From Tremella fuciformis (Eukaryota; Basidiomycota; Tremellomycetes; Tremellales; Tremellaceae), in NCBI GenBank assembly GCA_032768795.1, contig CP136490.1:1-64000 (forward strand): a stretch of DNA of 64,000 bases. Direction: 5' to 3'. This document shows positions 43,084-55,312 of this stretch, piece by piece (position 1 is the first letter of the stretch; every line of letters starts with the position of its first letter). Under the pieces are notes generated by a model. It made no database searches. It was given only the letters and a program-made list of their open reading frames with translations, and was not told where the DNA came from. Made by a program: the position numbers and the translations under genes.

Positions 43084-44668
43084 TCAAGCCAGCAGCCAGT
43101 CTGCGTGATTCTTCTCCCAATCCAACGCGCCATAGTAGTTCCAGCTGAAATCTCGGAATTGAGCAGGATTAACAGGGGCGTCGTCCTGGATATCTTGGCC
43201 GACATACTTCTTCCGCATCTCCCCCAACCCGGTACTTCTCGAGATCTGTTGGGAGAATGTGGCCCTTTTGTACCGTATCTTGAAGCATCTTTCCAGTGCC
43301 TCTTGCACCTCATTCCGGTTGACGGATCGCAGCAACGAACCCAGTGCTTCGGCATCCTCGATTGCCTGTGAGGCGCCTTGGCCTTGGTGCGGGAGCACTA
43401 AAAGTACGTTAGTTTCGCCTGGCATCCAGATAGAAGGTCACATACTGCTATGTGCCGCGTCCCCGACAATGATAGTCCTCCCCTTGACCCAACTTTGTAA
43501 AGGGTCCTGGTCACGGAGCTGCCATAGTCCGCATTCATCAGTTTGCCTCCACAGTCAGTCAAAGAGCAACGGGCTTCACCGATCCGTGCTTACGAGAGGA
43601 GTTTTTGCCAGACTGGGTCGAACGAGCTAAAGCTCTTGACCAAGGCTTCTGGATCCCCCTTGGCGGACCACTTTTCCTCACTAATCTCGTTGAGTTCGGT
43701 ATCAGCTGTTTCTTTAGCTCCGACACAGCGGCAGGGAAACAGACGAACGCAAGGCACATACGAAATTGAGCAGGTTGCGATTTCTGGTTGGATAACAGAT
43801 GATCCTTCGGTCGCCTCCGTTGACCATGGTGATGCGGTTGTCCATCAAACCCAGAGCGGCCAGCTGTGGGTCGCCCTCTATTTTTGTGGCTGGAAGCAGC
43901 GCCCGATAGGCTGAATGACCAGACGGCGCCGAATGGAAGTGGCTTCCGACGACTGCTCCCCTGATGACTGACTTCAGGCCGTCGGCACCAATCAAGACGT
44001 CACCGGCAAAGGTCCGTCCGTCTTTGGTGGTCACTGTTGCTGTGTCTGGGTCCTTCCCCGTCAGTTGCCGACCAGCCGCTGTCCCTTGCAACATGACGAC
44101 TCACGCAAGACTGCACCCATGCTCCTAGTATCACTTGGCATGGCTTACCGGGCCCCTCTGGAGTGACCGCAAGTCGCATGAGCTCCTGCTGCACGTCTAC
44201 ACGGTGGCAAAGAGCCTAATGGGCGGATCAGCGGGTCTGAGAATGACATCTGTTCTTCTTTGACGCACCCATTCACACCCGTGCTCCTTCAGCGGGTCAA
44301 AGTGACTGTCTATGACCACCTTGTTGTCCTTTGCAGACCCTGCGGTCAGTAGTCGGCCCGCGGCGATTCAGTCTATCCTTACATTCCTGAAAGGCCAAGC
44401 ACGGCATCGCCCCGTGCTCCAGGAGCTTTCCCCCAATGGCCTTTATGATGCGATGGGCATTTGGAGCCAGGTGGACCGCTGCCCCAATCTCTCCCAGGGC
44501 TGGGGCGCTCTCGAGAATCTGGTTGTTAAGAAACGTCTCTCACTTCAATACACGTACGGTGACATCGGCAAACTCCCGAAGAGAGGCGCCAGTTGTGAGG
44601 CCGCATATTCCTGCGCCGACGATGAGCACATGAAGTCTCCGTTCCTCGTTGCGGATGGCACTTGACAT
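43084..44668 (-). CDS. FAD-dependent monooxygenase (salicylate hydroxylase type) 1
   Basis: Multi-exon gene starting at ATG 44668 (MSSAIRNEERR). The FAD site is LIVGAGICGLTTG, and a 40-nt intron then joins to ILESAPALGEIGAA. The class-A GADG motif is at DVLIGADGLKSVIRG. The second FAD motif survives as LPHQGQGASQAIEDAEALG near 43370, and the stop is at 43084-43086. Family members hydroxylate salicylate, 6-hydroxynicotinate or 4-hydroxybenzoate, often with decarboxylation, in the cytosol with NAD(P)H. It is one of two candidates for converting protocatechuate to hydroxyquinol. It shares a 230 bp divergent region with the CocE-type hydrolase. Confidence 0.85.
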
Positions 44669-44898
44669 CTTTGCCTCTGCACAGTGGTGCTAGACGATGT
44701 GGATGCAACCTGACAGCAAAAGTGTGATTATAGACCGGGTCCCAGGGATGCAACGCCGAATGGCGGATTTCTTATTTCCGGATCGTAACTTGGCCTGTTT
44801 CTTGAATAAGAGATACAGTAGCTCGACCGGTGTCCCGTCTCAGTTCCTACGTAACTGAAGTCTCTCTTGCGAGGTTGCATATCTCAACCCATAGCGAC

Positions 44899-47037
44899 AT
44901 GCCGATTACGATGCCCGAAGCGGGTGCGCATGCCATCCGGACCATTCACGAATTGCCAACGATGATTCTGGAGAAGGACGTCGACGTGCCCCTCAAGGAC
45001 GGCAAGGGGCTGGTCCGAGCGAATGTGTACATGCCCAAAGGTGGGGGGAGATACCCGGTGTTGATGACCTGTGCGTTTCACATCGAGTATAAGACGCGTA
45101 CTCAGCGTCCTAGACGGGCCATACGGCAAGGACATCCCATACGAGAGCTTTCACGGGCCATCGTTCAGTGAGATTCCGTCCGAACAAAAGTCGGATCATT
45201 CGGCTTGGGAAACCCCTCATCCCGAGTATTGGACCAAGGAAGGATACGTCGTCGTGCGAGCAGATGAGAGGGGTATTGGCAACAGCTATGGCTTTCTGGA
45301 CACCATGTCCGATCAGACGTCGAGCGATTTCGCCGAGGTCATCGAGTGGGCAGCAGAGCAGCCTTGGTCAAATGGGAAGATCGGGCTGCTTGGGATCTCG
45401 TAAGGCTTCTCACTCGAGATGCCTCCACAGCTGAGACGTCACCAGCTACTATGGTGGTAGCCAGTGGCGAGTAGCGGCGCGAAGGCCGAAGGGCCTGCGG
45501 TGTATTGTACCCTGGGAAGGTGATTGGACGAGAGCTTCTAGGTAGTGCTGACCACAGGCATGACCGACTACTACCGGGACCGTGTCCGCCACGGCGGCAT
45601 CTATTCAGACAAGTTTGTCGCCTTCTGGTGGTACAATCAAGTACGCATCATGCAGTATGGTCTGGGAGTCAAGAATCCGAGGCGTTTTCGTGCGTGGCCC
45701 TCAGTCCTGTTCAGAATCCGGCTGACTTTGCGTGCAGACGGTTGGGAAGGCCCGGCAGTTGGTGAGATAAGGTTAACCCACATGAGTAAACACTGAGGCA
45801 CAGGACCGGAATGCTTAGAGGGCACACTGACCGAGGAAGAACTGGAAGCAAATCGTCGAGATCAGACCATCGACAACCGAGAGCACCGATACTTGGATGA
45901 GCCATATCATGCCTCGCGTGTTTACAAGCTCTCCGACATCGAAGTTCCCGTGCTGAGCGTTGCGAACTTGGGTGGAATCCTGCTTCATCTCAGGGGAAAC
46001 GTCATGGGATACATGGAAGCGGGGTCCAGAAACAAGTGGCTACACTTCATATCTGGGAGACACGACCTGCCTTTCTACTTGAATCACTACGTCAAGCTGC
46101 AGAAGTCTTGTAAGCTTGCTCGTCTCCGAGAAGGCAGGCCTGAATTCCTAGTCCTCGATGCGTGGCTGAAAGACGTGGACCCGGAGGGCTGGAAGGAGGG
46201 CCCCAATGCGCGCGTACCGGCGGTCAGCCTCCTGCTCAGAAAAGGCAATCCGGGCTTCAATTCGAATGAGGCGGAGGCCACATTCAAGAGCAGAACGGAG
46301 ACCGAGTGGCCTCTCGCCAGGACCGTATATCAGACGTATTACCTCCACGCAAACCGCACCCTCTCCACCGAGGCAGCGCCAAGTGAAGGCATCTTCCATC
46401 TCGAGGCTCTGGGCAAAAGCGATCCCCTTCATTTCAGTCTGACCTTCGACAAAGAGACCGAGATTGCCGGCCACCCCACTGCTAACCTCGTCTTTGCTAC
46501 AAAAGAGCGACTGGACGGCACGTCACCCACCGACATTGACGTTTTCCTGACTTTGCGACACTATGACCCAACCGGCAAAGAGGTCTTCTACACTGGTAGG
46601 CCGTTCGGTAATACAGATACAACGTGGCTGAAGGTGCAGGCACAGCAGGCGATCCTGTGCCCCTCGCCAAAGGCTGGCTGCGGGCGAGTATGCGCGCCAT
46701 CAACACGTCCTCTCCTCGACACAGAGACTGGCTGCCACACCGAGAGTATCGCTCCATCGATGTTCAGCCCGTCGAGGCGAATCAGCGTTACGAACTGTTG
46801 ATTGAGATCTGGCCCACCGCGGTCATTGTAGATGCAGGAGGCAAGATTGTCCTCGAAGTCGCGACTGGAGATACCCAAGGCTCCGGTGTGTTCCAGCACA
46901 AGGACCCGACCGACCGGTAAGTCTCACAGGATGTTGCCTTGTGCTGAGGCTGCAGATCTGAAGCGACATTCGGAGGCGCAAACTTGCTCTACGTTGGCGG
47001 GGATGCTCAAAGCTGGCTAAAGCTCCCTCTCGTGTGA
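44899..47037 (+). CDS. CocE/NonD-family hydrolase
   Basis: Eight exons: 44899-45070, 45114-45399, 45446-45519, 45558-45689, 45738-45761 (24 nt), 45804-46595, 46640-46916 and 46956-47037. They total 1839 nt, 612 residues. The N-terminal alpha/beta-hydrolase domain has YGPYGKDIPYE, RADERGIGNSYG and the nucleophile elbow GISYYGG spanning an intron. HFISGRHDLP probably carries the acid/His region. The C-terminal jelly-roll (X-Pro dipeptidyl-peptidase C-like) includes RASMRAINTSSPRHRDWLPH and YRSIDVQP. Relatives hydrolyse esters and amides such as cocaine. Here it may release an aromatic acid from an ester. ATG 44899 is chosen because the earlier in-frame codon is GTG. Confidence 0.88.
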
Positions 47038-47098
47038 CCGGTGTAGCTTTAGAAGGAAGACGAGGACAACGAAATGCATTTCAGTTGAAAGTATGTCT

Positions 47099-48171
47099 TC
47101 ATCGCGCTGCACACCCGCCATCGATCTCCTGGACCATCAGATCCCGAACGACTGACGCCCGAGGTGCTCACAAAAGCGGTCCCCGTGAGGAAGCTTGCCA
47201 TGTCCGAACACAGAAAGACGATGCCATCAGTGATCTCATCTGGCACACCCCATCGGCCCATGGGCACGGTGCTCAGCAAGAAGTCGTCGACCTCTTTGGC
47301 AGCACTGACGTGCCCTGGGGTTTTGACGAGACCCGGACACATAGCTATCACTCGAATGGCCGCCTTGGCCGTCTCTAGCATCATCAGCGAGATTCAGAAA
47401 CAAAGCCGACAACGCTTGCCTACTGCAGCGACCCTCGTCATGCCGAGCACCGCATGCTTTGCCTGGGGAGGAAGTCAGAGTGCGGTGTCAAGGTGATCGA
47501 CTATACTTACAGTGCAGTATGACCCAAATCTGGCCACACCTTCCAACGATGCCCGGCTGGCGAGGTTGACGATTACTCCGCGACTTGCTCGGGGACGCGA
47601 AGGAATATCTTGTTTCTCCATCTGGGCTATCTGATGCTTCATGCACAGGAAGACGCCTCGTGCGTCGACCGACTGAATCCGTTCGTACTCTTGTAAAGGT
47701 GTGTTTTTGATTTCCGTGACCCGCTCTCCTCCCACCACAAGACCAGCTGAATTGACCGCGTAATCTGACGGTCAGCAGTCGGTGGGAAGATGAGTTTGAT
47801 TGCCTCACCTATACGGCCAAACGTCGCGACCGTCGATTCCACGGCGCGGGCAACGTCATCCTCGTTCGTTACGTCTGTCTTGAGGAAAATAGCCGAGGAA
47901 GGGTAGGTGTCGTTGATTTTCTGGGCCAGCTGGTCATCAACCCCGAGCGCGATGAATCATCTACGGACCTCCTCCCCCAACTGTGCGTTGATATCGCATA
48001 TTGCCACTTTCGAACCGAGATCGGCGAATGCTAGCACTGCCCCACTACACATGATGAGCGTGAAGGAGGGGTGTATTGGGCTTACCGTCCCAACCCGCTG
48101 GCTCCTCCGGTCACAAAAGCGACACCGGGCAGGGCGAGCGTTGTAGTCGAGGAAGAGAGCTGACCGGGCAT
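47099..48171 (-). CDS. Short-chain dehydrogenase/reductase 2
   Basis: The start MPGQLSSSTT leads to VAFVTGGASGLGR, the cofactor motif. Later exons give FADLGSKVAICDIN, YAVNSAGLV, VIVNLASRAS with the catalytic Ser, and SYCTAKHAV with Tyr and Lys. RV(I)AMCPGLVKTPG and the C-terminal TAFEIDGGCAAR complete the fold. A TGA at 47957-47959 lies in frame after GEEVRR. It can be removed by a 39-nt intron with a weak GTCCGT donor and a CAG acceptor that keeps phase, so I treat the gene as intact with caution. It probably oxidises or reduces a hydroxylated intermediate. Confidence 0.82.
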
Positions 48172-48459
48172 ATCGGGCAGGCGTTGGTGGGGTGCAAGTT
48201 GGCGTCAAGGCCTTGGATGTTTGTCGGTGATCAAGGTGTCTTTGACAGGTTCAGCGTCTCGTCACAGCGCGTTCCGAAACCCCCGGAGATCGCATTTCCG
48301 GCTCCCCGGGTCAAAGGCTGCCTGTGGGAGCAGTACCTGCATGCACTTTGAGGCTCTGACTACGAGGTACAAATACTGCGAGCGATGCTTTGTTGCTCCC
48401 ACGCATGGGCATTCATTTCGGTCTCCCCATTGAGGAACTGCGCGTCAGGATCACGTCTG

Positions 48460-50243
48460 TCACACATGTGGGACACTGACTCCAACTAGCATTCTGTTGG
48501 GGTCGTACTTGTCCCGAACGGTACACCACTTCCCCCAGTTTTCGTCTGTCATGATTTTCCCGGGGCGTGTCGCCTGCGATTGCTCAGCTGGGACCACTGT
48601 GAGCATCAGACATACCAGATCGCTGTCTCCAAGATACAAGCCAATCGTCCCGCCCGGACCATCCTTCTTGCTGTCGATGAAGTCGTACCGGTCTTTCAGC
48701 CACTTGCGGCACCTCTCCTGCTCGTCTTCCTGGAGGGTCAGATACCTCATGTCGTGAAGCTGGAGGTGCACAAACATCGTTGCCCTGCGATATGATGTAA
48801 CCTGCCGTATAGTGCTCTGTTTGCAGGCTGAAGGCCATGTTCTTCGGCAGCGGTCGCAGCGGACCCATCGCGTACCACAGGAAGAAGGATTGTTTCGAAG
48901 GCAGAGTGGTAAATGCGGCCTTGAGTGAGTCCGCAACCGAGTCTGGGTCTCCACGTAGCCAGGTGTTCTGCGCGAAATAGTGGCCGGGAGGATTATCCGC
49001 AAGCTGCTGCGCTGAGGAGGGGTCAGCGCGTCCGGACAATCGAGAAAGAGAGGGTTTCTTCACCATATTCTTCTGCCATTGAAGTCGGGACAATCTCCAC
49101 TGCTACCTCACACTTGTCACGATGCGGGATCTGCAATAGGGGCGCCAACATGCGGCTTGCCGCTGCTTCCGAGTCGGTCATTGAGACACCACGAATAACC
49201 AGCATCGGCTCCATGGGGTCTTGTCCATGCTTCAGTTTATCGGGCCCGAAGAGTCTAGACCGAGTGAACGAGAGCATTACTGTCTCCACGAAAGGGTCAA
49301 GGTCGTATTGGCTGATTTGGGATCAATCTACATCCTCAAGGTCGCAAGATGCATACTCACCAGCAGTTTTGGAGCCATTTGAAGACGTCGTCGTAGTTGT
49401 CCTTGGCTGGTAATATATAAGTCACATGGTGCATCGCCAACGGTCTCGGCATCGTTTTCAGGCGTAGACGAACGACAATGCCGAAGAAGCCAGGACCGGC
49501 GCCTTTCGCCGCCCAGAAGAGATCCTGATACTCGCTCTCCGATGCGGTGACAAGGCTGCCGTTGGGCAATACGACATCTATCGAATGAATCTGTTCGCAG
49601 GCCCAGCCGAGCGCCCTAGCCCACCAACCCTGCCCACTAGAGATCAGAGTCCACTCATTGGAGAGGATCAGAGACTCACCCCTGTAGCAAGAAGCCCCCT
49701 AGACCAACAGTGGGACAATGTCCACCCCCGAAGAAACGTCCATACTTAGCCAGGTAGGGATTCAACTCGCCGCCGGTGACAGCTGTGGAGCACGTTGCGA
49801 GCTGTGTAGTCGTATCGTAGGAGCACTCTCTCATCTGTCCGAGGTCGATTAGCAGGGTCTCGGACCGCACACTAAGAGTCAGTTGAAGCAGTCTGGTGCC
49901 GGGTCGCCCACCTCCAGACTGCCCAAGAATGACCCCCGGACCGTATAGCTACCCGAATGCCTCTTTCACGAGCCATATTGACGCCTCTGATGACTATGTG
50001 ATCCGTCAGCAGATACCGCAAGGTGGTATCATGCCACGTACCATCGCTGACGCTCCTAGCGTTGAGCACGGCGACCGGGTATCTGGCAGGCCGACGATGG
50101 TTGAACACTCGCCCGACTCTAGCCTCCTCATACTCCGGGTCGCCACGCCAGAAGATTGGCAGTGGATCAGTGTCCAAGTGAGATGAACTATCACTGCCCC
50201 CTTCAGTGCCTATAGCAGCGATTCCGTTGGTGTGTTGCGACAT
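48460..50243 (-). CDS. Berberine-bridge-type FAD-linked oxidoreductase
   Basis: ATG 50243 (MSQHTNGIAA). The PCMH-type FAD domain has AIRSGGHSWAVWS across an intron, with the His for 8-alpha attachment, and GGGHCPTVGLGG, with a Cys in the position used for bicovalent flavin. SLLIDL-type and WAAKGAGPGFFGIVVRLRL segments follow, and a C-terminal BBE region contains DENWGKWCTVRDKYDPNRML. These enzymes oxidise phenolic or sugar-like substrates with O2. There is no obvious secretion signal. The last exon is uncertain: the frame stops at 48460, but an intron to a terminal exon ending near 48360 is possible. Divergent from the glyoxalase gene. Confidence 0.83.
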
Positions 50244-50407
50244 GGTTGTCTGCAAGAGATAGATACAGGACGAAGGAATCGAAGTTCGGTCTAAAAGGGT
50301 TGGAAAAAGCTTAAGCGGCCCCGGTCGTCAGTTTTCCGGGTTCCCGGAGTACACCCGAAGTCATTTCAAGCACTTTCTGCCCTTGAGACAAGTCAGCATC
50401 GAGCGCG
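50244..50407. promoter_or_regulatory. Divergent promoter, BBE enzyme / glyoxalase
   Basis: 164 bp between the two start codons. It contains the inverted repeat CCGGGTTCCCGG at 50336-50347, a plausible zinc-cluster binding site. Confidence 0.4.
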
Positions 50408-51164
50408 ATGAGCGACATACATCACTCGGCAAGCGACAGAGACCCTCATGATCTGTGGCCGACCCCTGGTCCTCCCATACCAGGTGCCGATGGGCCCTCG
50501 CCTGAGGGCACGAGGGGCTTTAGGATGAATCACACCATGGCAGGTTGATAGACGAGGAAAGACAGCCCGCTGATCAGAGAGCTCCGTATCACAGACCCCG
50601 AGCGTTCAATTCCCTTCTACCGAGATGTGCTGGGCTTCCGGCGCGTCATGACGCTCAACAACGGTCCGTGCACCGTGTACTATATGGCCTACTATATCGA
50701 TGAGGAGGTCACTGGCAAAGATGTGTTTTTACACATGCAGCAGCGGGACGGCCTCATCGAATTGGTACATATTCATGGTACCAAAGGCCGCCCGATCGAT
50801 AATGGGTGCCCACCCGATGGGTTTGGATTCGGTCATCTTGGAATATCCTGCCCCGATACTGCTGCCGCAGAGAAGCGGTTTCGAGCACATGGCGTGGAGA
50901 TCTTCAAGCCTCTTGGAATAGAACACTCCAACAAAAGAGGCATGTGCGTCGCCGAGGAGGACAACGATGAACCCCTCACGGAGGGATTCAAGAAGGTGTT
51001 TGCCAACATGCTGATGATTCGGGACCCTGACGGTGGGATTCATTGTCTTCTGCAAGATGGCGTCTGCTGATCCGTCAGGATACTTCATTGAGGTGCGTGC
51101 TTATCGAACTTGTGTTACAATTAGAGCTCAAAGTTACAGGTTGTGCCATACGGTGCAGGGTAAA
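50408..51164 (+). CDS. Glyoxalase I / lactoylglutathione lyase-like
   Basis: Four exons: 50408-50539, 50582-51032, 51079-51092 (14 nt) and 51141-51164, giving 621 nt and 206 residues. RMNHTM at the end of exon 1 joins LRITDPERSIPFYRDVLG, the classic glyoxalase I opening with a His metal ligand. Later come LIELVHIHGT with a Glu ligand, FGHLGISCPD with His, and RDPDGYFIEVVP with Glu spread over the last exons. The first intron appears to use a GC donor (GCAGGT). An alternative GT donor 4 nt downstream would insert two residues. It detoxifies methylglyoxal-glutathione or a related adduct, or acts on a ring-cleavage product. Confidence 0.87.
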
Positions 51165-51306
51165 GAAATGCTCTTCTGGCCGTATCATGAATGCATGAAC
51201 GAGTGCAGCCCCATCGTGAGACGAGGTCGAAAGAAACAACGACCGCACCATTTTCCAGTGTACTGGTGATGACAACGAGTCGTGACGTTCGCTTTTTCGG
51301 ATTGTA

Positions 51307-52544
51307 TCAATCCGCAGGGACAACGACGACATCCTTCATGCTTTGCAGAATCGGCGTGACATGCGGCTTCTGCGGCCAGTCGCCAAATTGGAATTGAGAC
51401 TGATTCGTCAGCATCAGTCAGACCGGTATATCTAAGCAACTGGCATTTCTCATGTTGAGCAGCTCCCAGGTCTCTGCCCCGGCATAGTTGCTCTTGCCTG
51501 AGTCCTCCTCGTCTCCAGCCGCCCCAGCGATGAACAAAGCGCTCATGAAGTGATCGTCAGTCCCTTGCTGCAAAAGTCAACAGGCGTTCTGAAACAATCT
51601 TTGCTCTTACCGCATCGCGATACTGGGGATGCCTCATGAGACGGCTCATGGCCCTGCGGAGACTCGGCCCGCTATTCCCCGTGACAACATTGGAGAATGC
51701 CTCTCCAAAGTCCACAGCCCACTGTTCCGGCGGCTTGGTCAGGGCAAACGAGTCTCGATAGAAGACTGCCTGCACCCAGCTGTTCCGATACAGATTGTGC
51801 ACTGCTCCGCCCGATCCGATCAGGAGGACATTTTGGTGGCGAAGCGGACGCAACGCCGCCCCCATCTTCATGTGATAATGCTCCCAGTTTCAGCACCTTC
51901 CTGTTAGGTTTGACGCCTACTCACCGGGTCGAATCGCGCATTGTGCGAGACGACGACATGCGGCAAAGACTTTCCGCCGGGGAACATCCACTTGAGGATC
52001 ATGCTGACGCTAGTCAGAGTATATTAGCAGGATGATCGGAGACGCACAAAGTGTCGTGAATCTGCTCGAAGTCCTCGCACAAGGACACCTGAAACCCCGC
52101 ATCCAACAGCAATCCTTGGACAGTCTTCGCAAAATCGACGTCAGGGTTGACATCCAGGTCGACGTATTCTTTGGGATTGACCCTGTGCGTCAGACGCATT
52201 GCCGTGGAAAGAGAGGTGCTCCTCGCCATGCGACAGGCTGTTTGCCAGGGTTTGGGTTGGCTGCAACCTGAATACAGTCCCCCAACACCTCCCAGTCTGT
52301 CGGTCAACCGATGGCTCTCACAAACCTGTGAGACCCACGAGCGCCCATGATCACAATACGTTCAACACCCTGTTCCAGCGCTTGCCTTCCCACTTGCTCC
52401 CAATAGGCAGCAGATGCCGATCGTCGGGCCAACATCGCCGTTGAGCCGTGGGAAAAGAAGAAACAAGGGAGAATATCTGCGTTGCAATCAGTTGTCATTC
52501 TGGGCAGCATCAATGGACTGACCATTGGACTCGGAGGAGATCAT
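51307..52544 (-). CDS. LigB/DODA-type extradiol dioxygenase
   Basis: The first coding exon is 22 nt (52544-52523, MISSESN) and joins over a 46-nt intron to DILPCFFFSHGSTAML, which carries the N-terminal His metal ligand. YWEQVGRQALEQGVERIVIM, DVDFAKTVQGLLLDAGF and ALRPLRHQNVLLIGSGGAVHNL (second His region) match the LigB superfamily. The C-terminus is QFGDWPQKPHV and ends at 51307. Family members cleave catechols such as DOPA, protocatechuate or gallate between or beside hydroxyls using Fe(II). Its presence alongside the intradiol enzyme at 62.4 kb suggests a second ring-cleavage branch. Remaining internal junctions are not all fixed. Confidence 0.82.
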
Positions 52545-52733
52545 TGTAGCGAGATAAGAAACCTGCTCAGATGCAACAGGACAGGTCATCAATTACAGGT
52601 AGTTAAGTAAAGCATCGTTCACTTAGCTTCCGGCCTCCGGACGTGAAAGTTCCATAACCCGGCTCACGACGTATATCGAACGTTGTGCATCCCCTATCCT
52701 TCCAACGACGGGCGTGCCTCTTCTTCAAGCAAC

Positions 52734-53195
52734 ATGTCGCCGACCGCTCACACAACGACACTGGTGACTGAAGGTGCGATACCCTCACAAATCACCGACC
52801 TGCAACTTCAACTTGTTGGAGGCGAAGCACGGCCACCCCAACCGGTACGAGATCCGAGAATCGCGACCGTCCCTTTGGCCGACTCTCGCGGCCTTCCTCT
52901 GCAGCCGCCCGAGGTTCGCAATCCCCGCGGATGGCCTGTTGGGCGCGGTGTGCCGAACTACGTTCCATTCGAGCGAGATATCGACCGTGCCGATCGACCA
53001 CTGGGACAGAATGGGGGAGAATTCGGCTTTCTGATCTTCATGCTGAGCGGTGTTCAGATCGTCTCGGTGAGTGCCCCTTGGCCCTTGCAAAGATCCAGTC
53101 CGATAACTGAAAAGGCTGCAAATCACCTGTGGAGAGGTACGCTTGGTAGATTCACCGATGAGACGTTCAAATACAAGATCGGTGGGCAGTGGTGA
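52734..53195 (+). CDS. Uncharacterised protein
   Basis: Open from ATG 52734 to a stop at 53193-53195 without introns (153 residues). No known motif is recognisable. The overlapping frame at 52774 also gives protein-like peptides (LLEAKHGHPNRYEIRES), and an intron could connect the two frames, so the model may be wrong. It is divergent from the LigB-type gene with 189 bp between starts, and its 3' end faces the aldehyde dehydrogenase. Confidence 0.35.
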   Translation: MSPTAHTTTLVTEGAIPSQITDLQLQLVGGEARPPQPVRDPRIATVPLADSRGLPLQPPEVRNPRGWPVGRGVPNYVPFERDIDRADRPLGQNGGEFGFLIFMLSGVQIVSVSAPWPLQRSSPITEKAANHLWRGTLGRFTDETFKYKIGGQW

Positions 53196-53315
53196 GAATG
53201 CGGATTATACTTTGAGCACCCCATACGGAGGAGACCTGTCTCTATGCCACCGTCTCTACCTCCAAGCTGCAACAGATGCATGCGATCGACGAGCATATTC
53301 ATTAGCAGACCCTCG

Positions 53316-55081
53316 CTACAATTCGAACACGTTCAACGGCAAAGGGCCAGGTTGGGCCCGATATTCCATCGACCGAGTCTAGCGCTGTGTCAGCTTTTTG
53401 CCCTCGAAAGGGCGCCGTCGGTCTCACTTGTGTAAAGCCACGAAGGCCTTCTGCGCCATTGAATCTACCCCATCCCGACGACTTCCAGCCTCCATGCGGG
53501 ACATTCGGGGGGTCACCGTTCGCCTAAAAACATGAGCTACCGGGCGTGACATCTTTTCACTCACGGGGGCATTTATGTGAACCGCTCCGCATTCTAGCCT
53601 GCGTGCCACGGACTTGGCCTTGTCCAGGTCTCTGCTCCATACAGCGGCAGTGAGACCATATGCCGTCTCGTTTGCCTTCTCAACCATTTCGCTGATGATC
53701 TCGCTGTGGTCTCGGCCTTCATCTGCGACCTTGATAAGCAGAGCGACGGGTCCGAAAGACTCGTCGCGGTACAAGTTCATCGCGTCGCTTCCTGGTCCCA
53801 GAATTGTTGGAAGGACGAACGCTTTGCCCGCTTGTTCGCAACCGGTATCGTCCTCGAGCAAGGAAGACGCTCCCTGCGTTGTCGCATCCTTCAACAGTTC
53901 CCGAACATTCCGTGCCGATGCCTCAGTGAACAGGGCTCGGGCCTGAGGAAGCTTTATCGTCTTCCAAGAGTCACGGAGCGCTTGCACGAGCTGATTGTAC
54001 TGTGATTCACACACGAACACTCGCTCGGTGCTCATACACAGCTGCCCGGCGTTCATGAACGCACCGAACAGGACTGAACGGACTCAGCGTCGGAATTTTG
54101 GGCTACGACTTACTGTGACTCGCCGCAGTCACGATATCAGCGTCGGGGAGAAGAAGCACTGGGGCTTTCCCCCCCAGCTCCATCAACGTCGGCTTGAGAT
54201 ACTGTCCGGCTAGTCCTGCAAGGATCGCACCCACTCGGGTCGATCCAGTAAAGTTCACATGCCTGAGACCGTCAACACATGTAGGAAACCGGCCGGCCAC
54301 TGACCTGACACGACTGTCTTTGACGAGCTCAGGTACTAGAACCGCGGCGTCTTCGGGGGCCACATGCACAACAGAGAGGCATTCTCTGGGCAATCCCGCC
54401 TCGTAAAGCAGCTCAGCCCATAGTGTCTGTGTATACGGGACATGCTCCGATGTCTTGAGGATGACAGTGTTGCCGGCTAATAGGGGTGTGACGATCGCCC
54501 GCGAGGTTAATAAGTGAGCCTGGTTTCCAGTCAGAGCGCTCCAACACGCAAGGAGAAACTTGCTGCGTTCCATGGAGCAATGGCAAGGCACACTCCATAG
54601 GGCTCGCGCGCAATTTCGATCTCGGCTGACATGTCAGCTCGAAGAAGCCATGATATCAACTGAACGGTTCACCTCCGTGGTACGATACCACCTCAGACTT
54701 CAGTGTCTCCGCCGCTACCTGTACGAGCTCTTGCAGAAAGTTTGGAACTTCGGAGACTTGTGTTGACGACCACCAAAAAGTTACTGATGTCTCGGCGATA
54801 TTGGCATCGCGCAGACGTTCGGCCCACTCGCTGGTGCCGATGAGATCCGCTGCTCGCAGGATGATTGCTTCGCGCTCCTTGAGAGACGTGGCAGACCACG
54901 TTCTGTGAGCCGTATGCGCGGTATTGATCGCCCGTTCGATGTCGGCTTTGGTTGACTTTTGCATTTGGTGGACAACCTGACCGGTTCCCGGATGTACCAC
55001 ATCGTGCGTCCGAAGCGAGCTGGAGTGGGCATCCCCATCCTGTGGCTGCCCAGTTGAGCCGATCAGATTGGCGACGAGCAT
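53316..55081 (-). CDS. Aldehyde dehydrogenase (salicylaldehyde/vanillin type)
   Basis: The start at 55081 (MLVANLIGSTG) is tentative. The N-terminal part has HPGTGQVVHQMQKSTKADIE. Catalytic features are FTGSTRVG, MELGGKAPVLLL with the general-base Glu, and MNAGQLCMSTERV with the nucleophilic Cys. DESFGPVALL is followed, after an intron in INAPV, by NGDPPNVPHGGWKSSGWGR. A last intron gives a stop at 53316. Overall it resembles salicylaldehyde and vanillin dehydrogenases, which oxidise aromatic aldehydes to benzoates with NAD+. It would feed hydroxybenzoates to the monooxygenases of the cluster. It lies in tandem with the thiolase and CoA-transferase on the minus strand. Confidence 0.88.
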
Positions 55082-55312
55082 CCTCGGTACGATGTCCTTC
55101 AGATGGAACCACTGTCGTGATGCTGATGAGAAGCTCTACCGGAACACAGGCGCATTGACTCCAAGCAGGCTTGAATGCATAGATGCTACATCCGCGGTGC
55201 TACGGACGTTACAACTCCGGAGTGAACCATGTCAGACGACGAATATTGCGGCCGCACCCATCCTACACTCTGGTCAGCCGTTGAATGAATATGACGCCAA
55301 ATTTGGTCCGCC

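Noticed and set aside
53244..53435. Plus-strand extension of the uncharacterised gene to about 53382
   Set aside because: That stretch is antisense to the C-terminal exons of the aldehyde dehydrogenase, whose splice chain is better supported.
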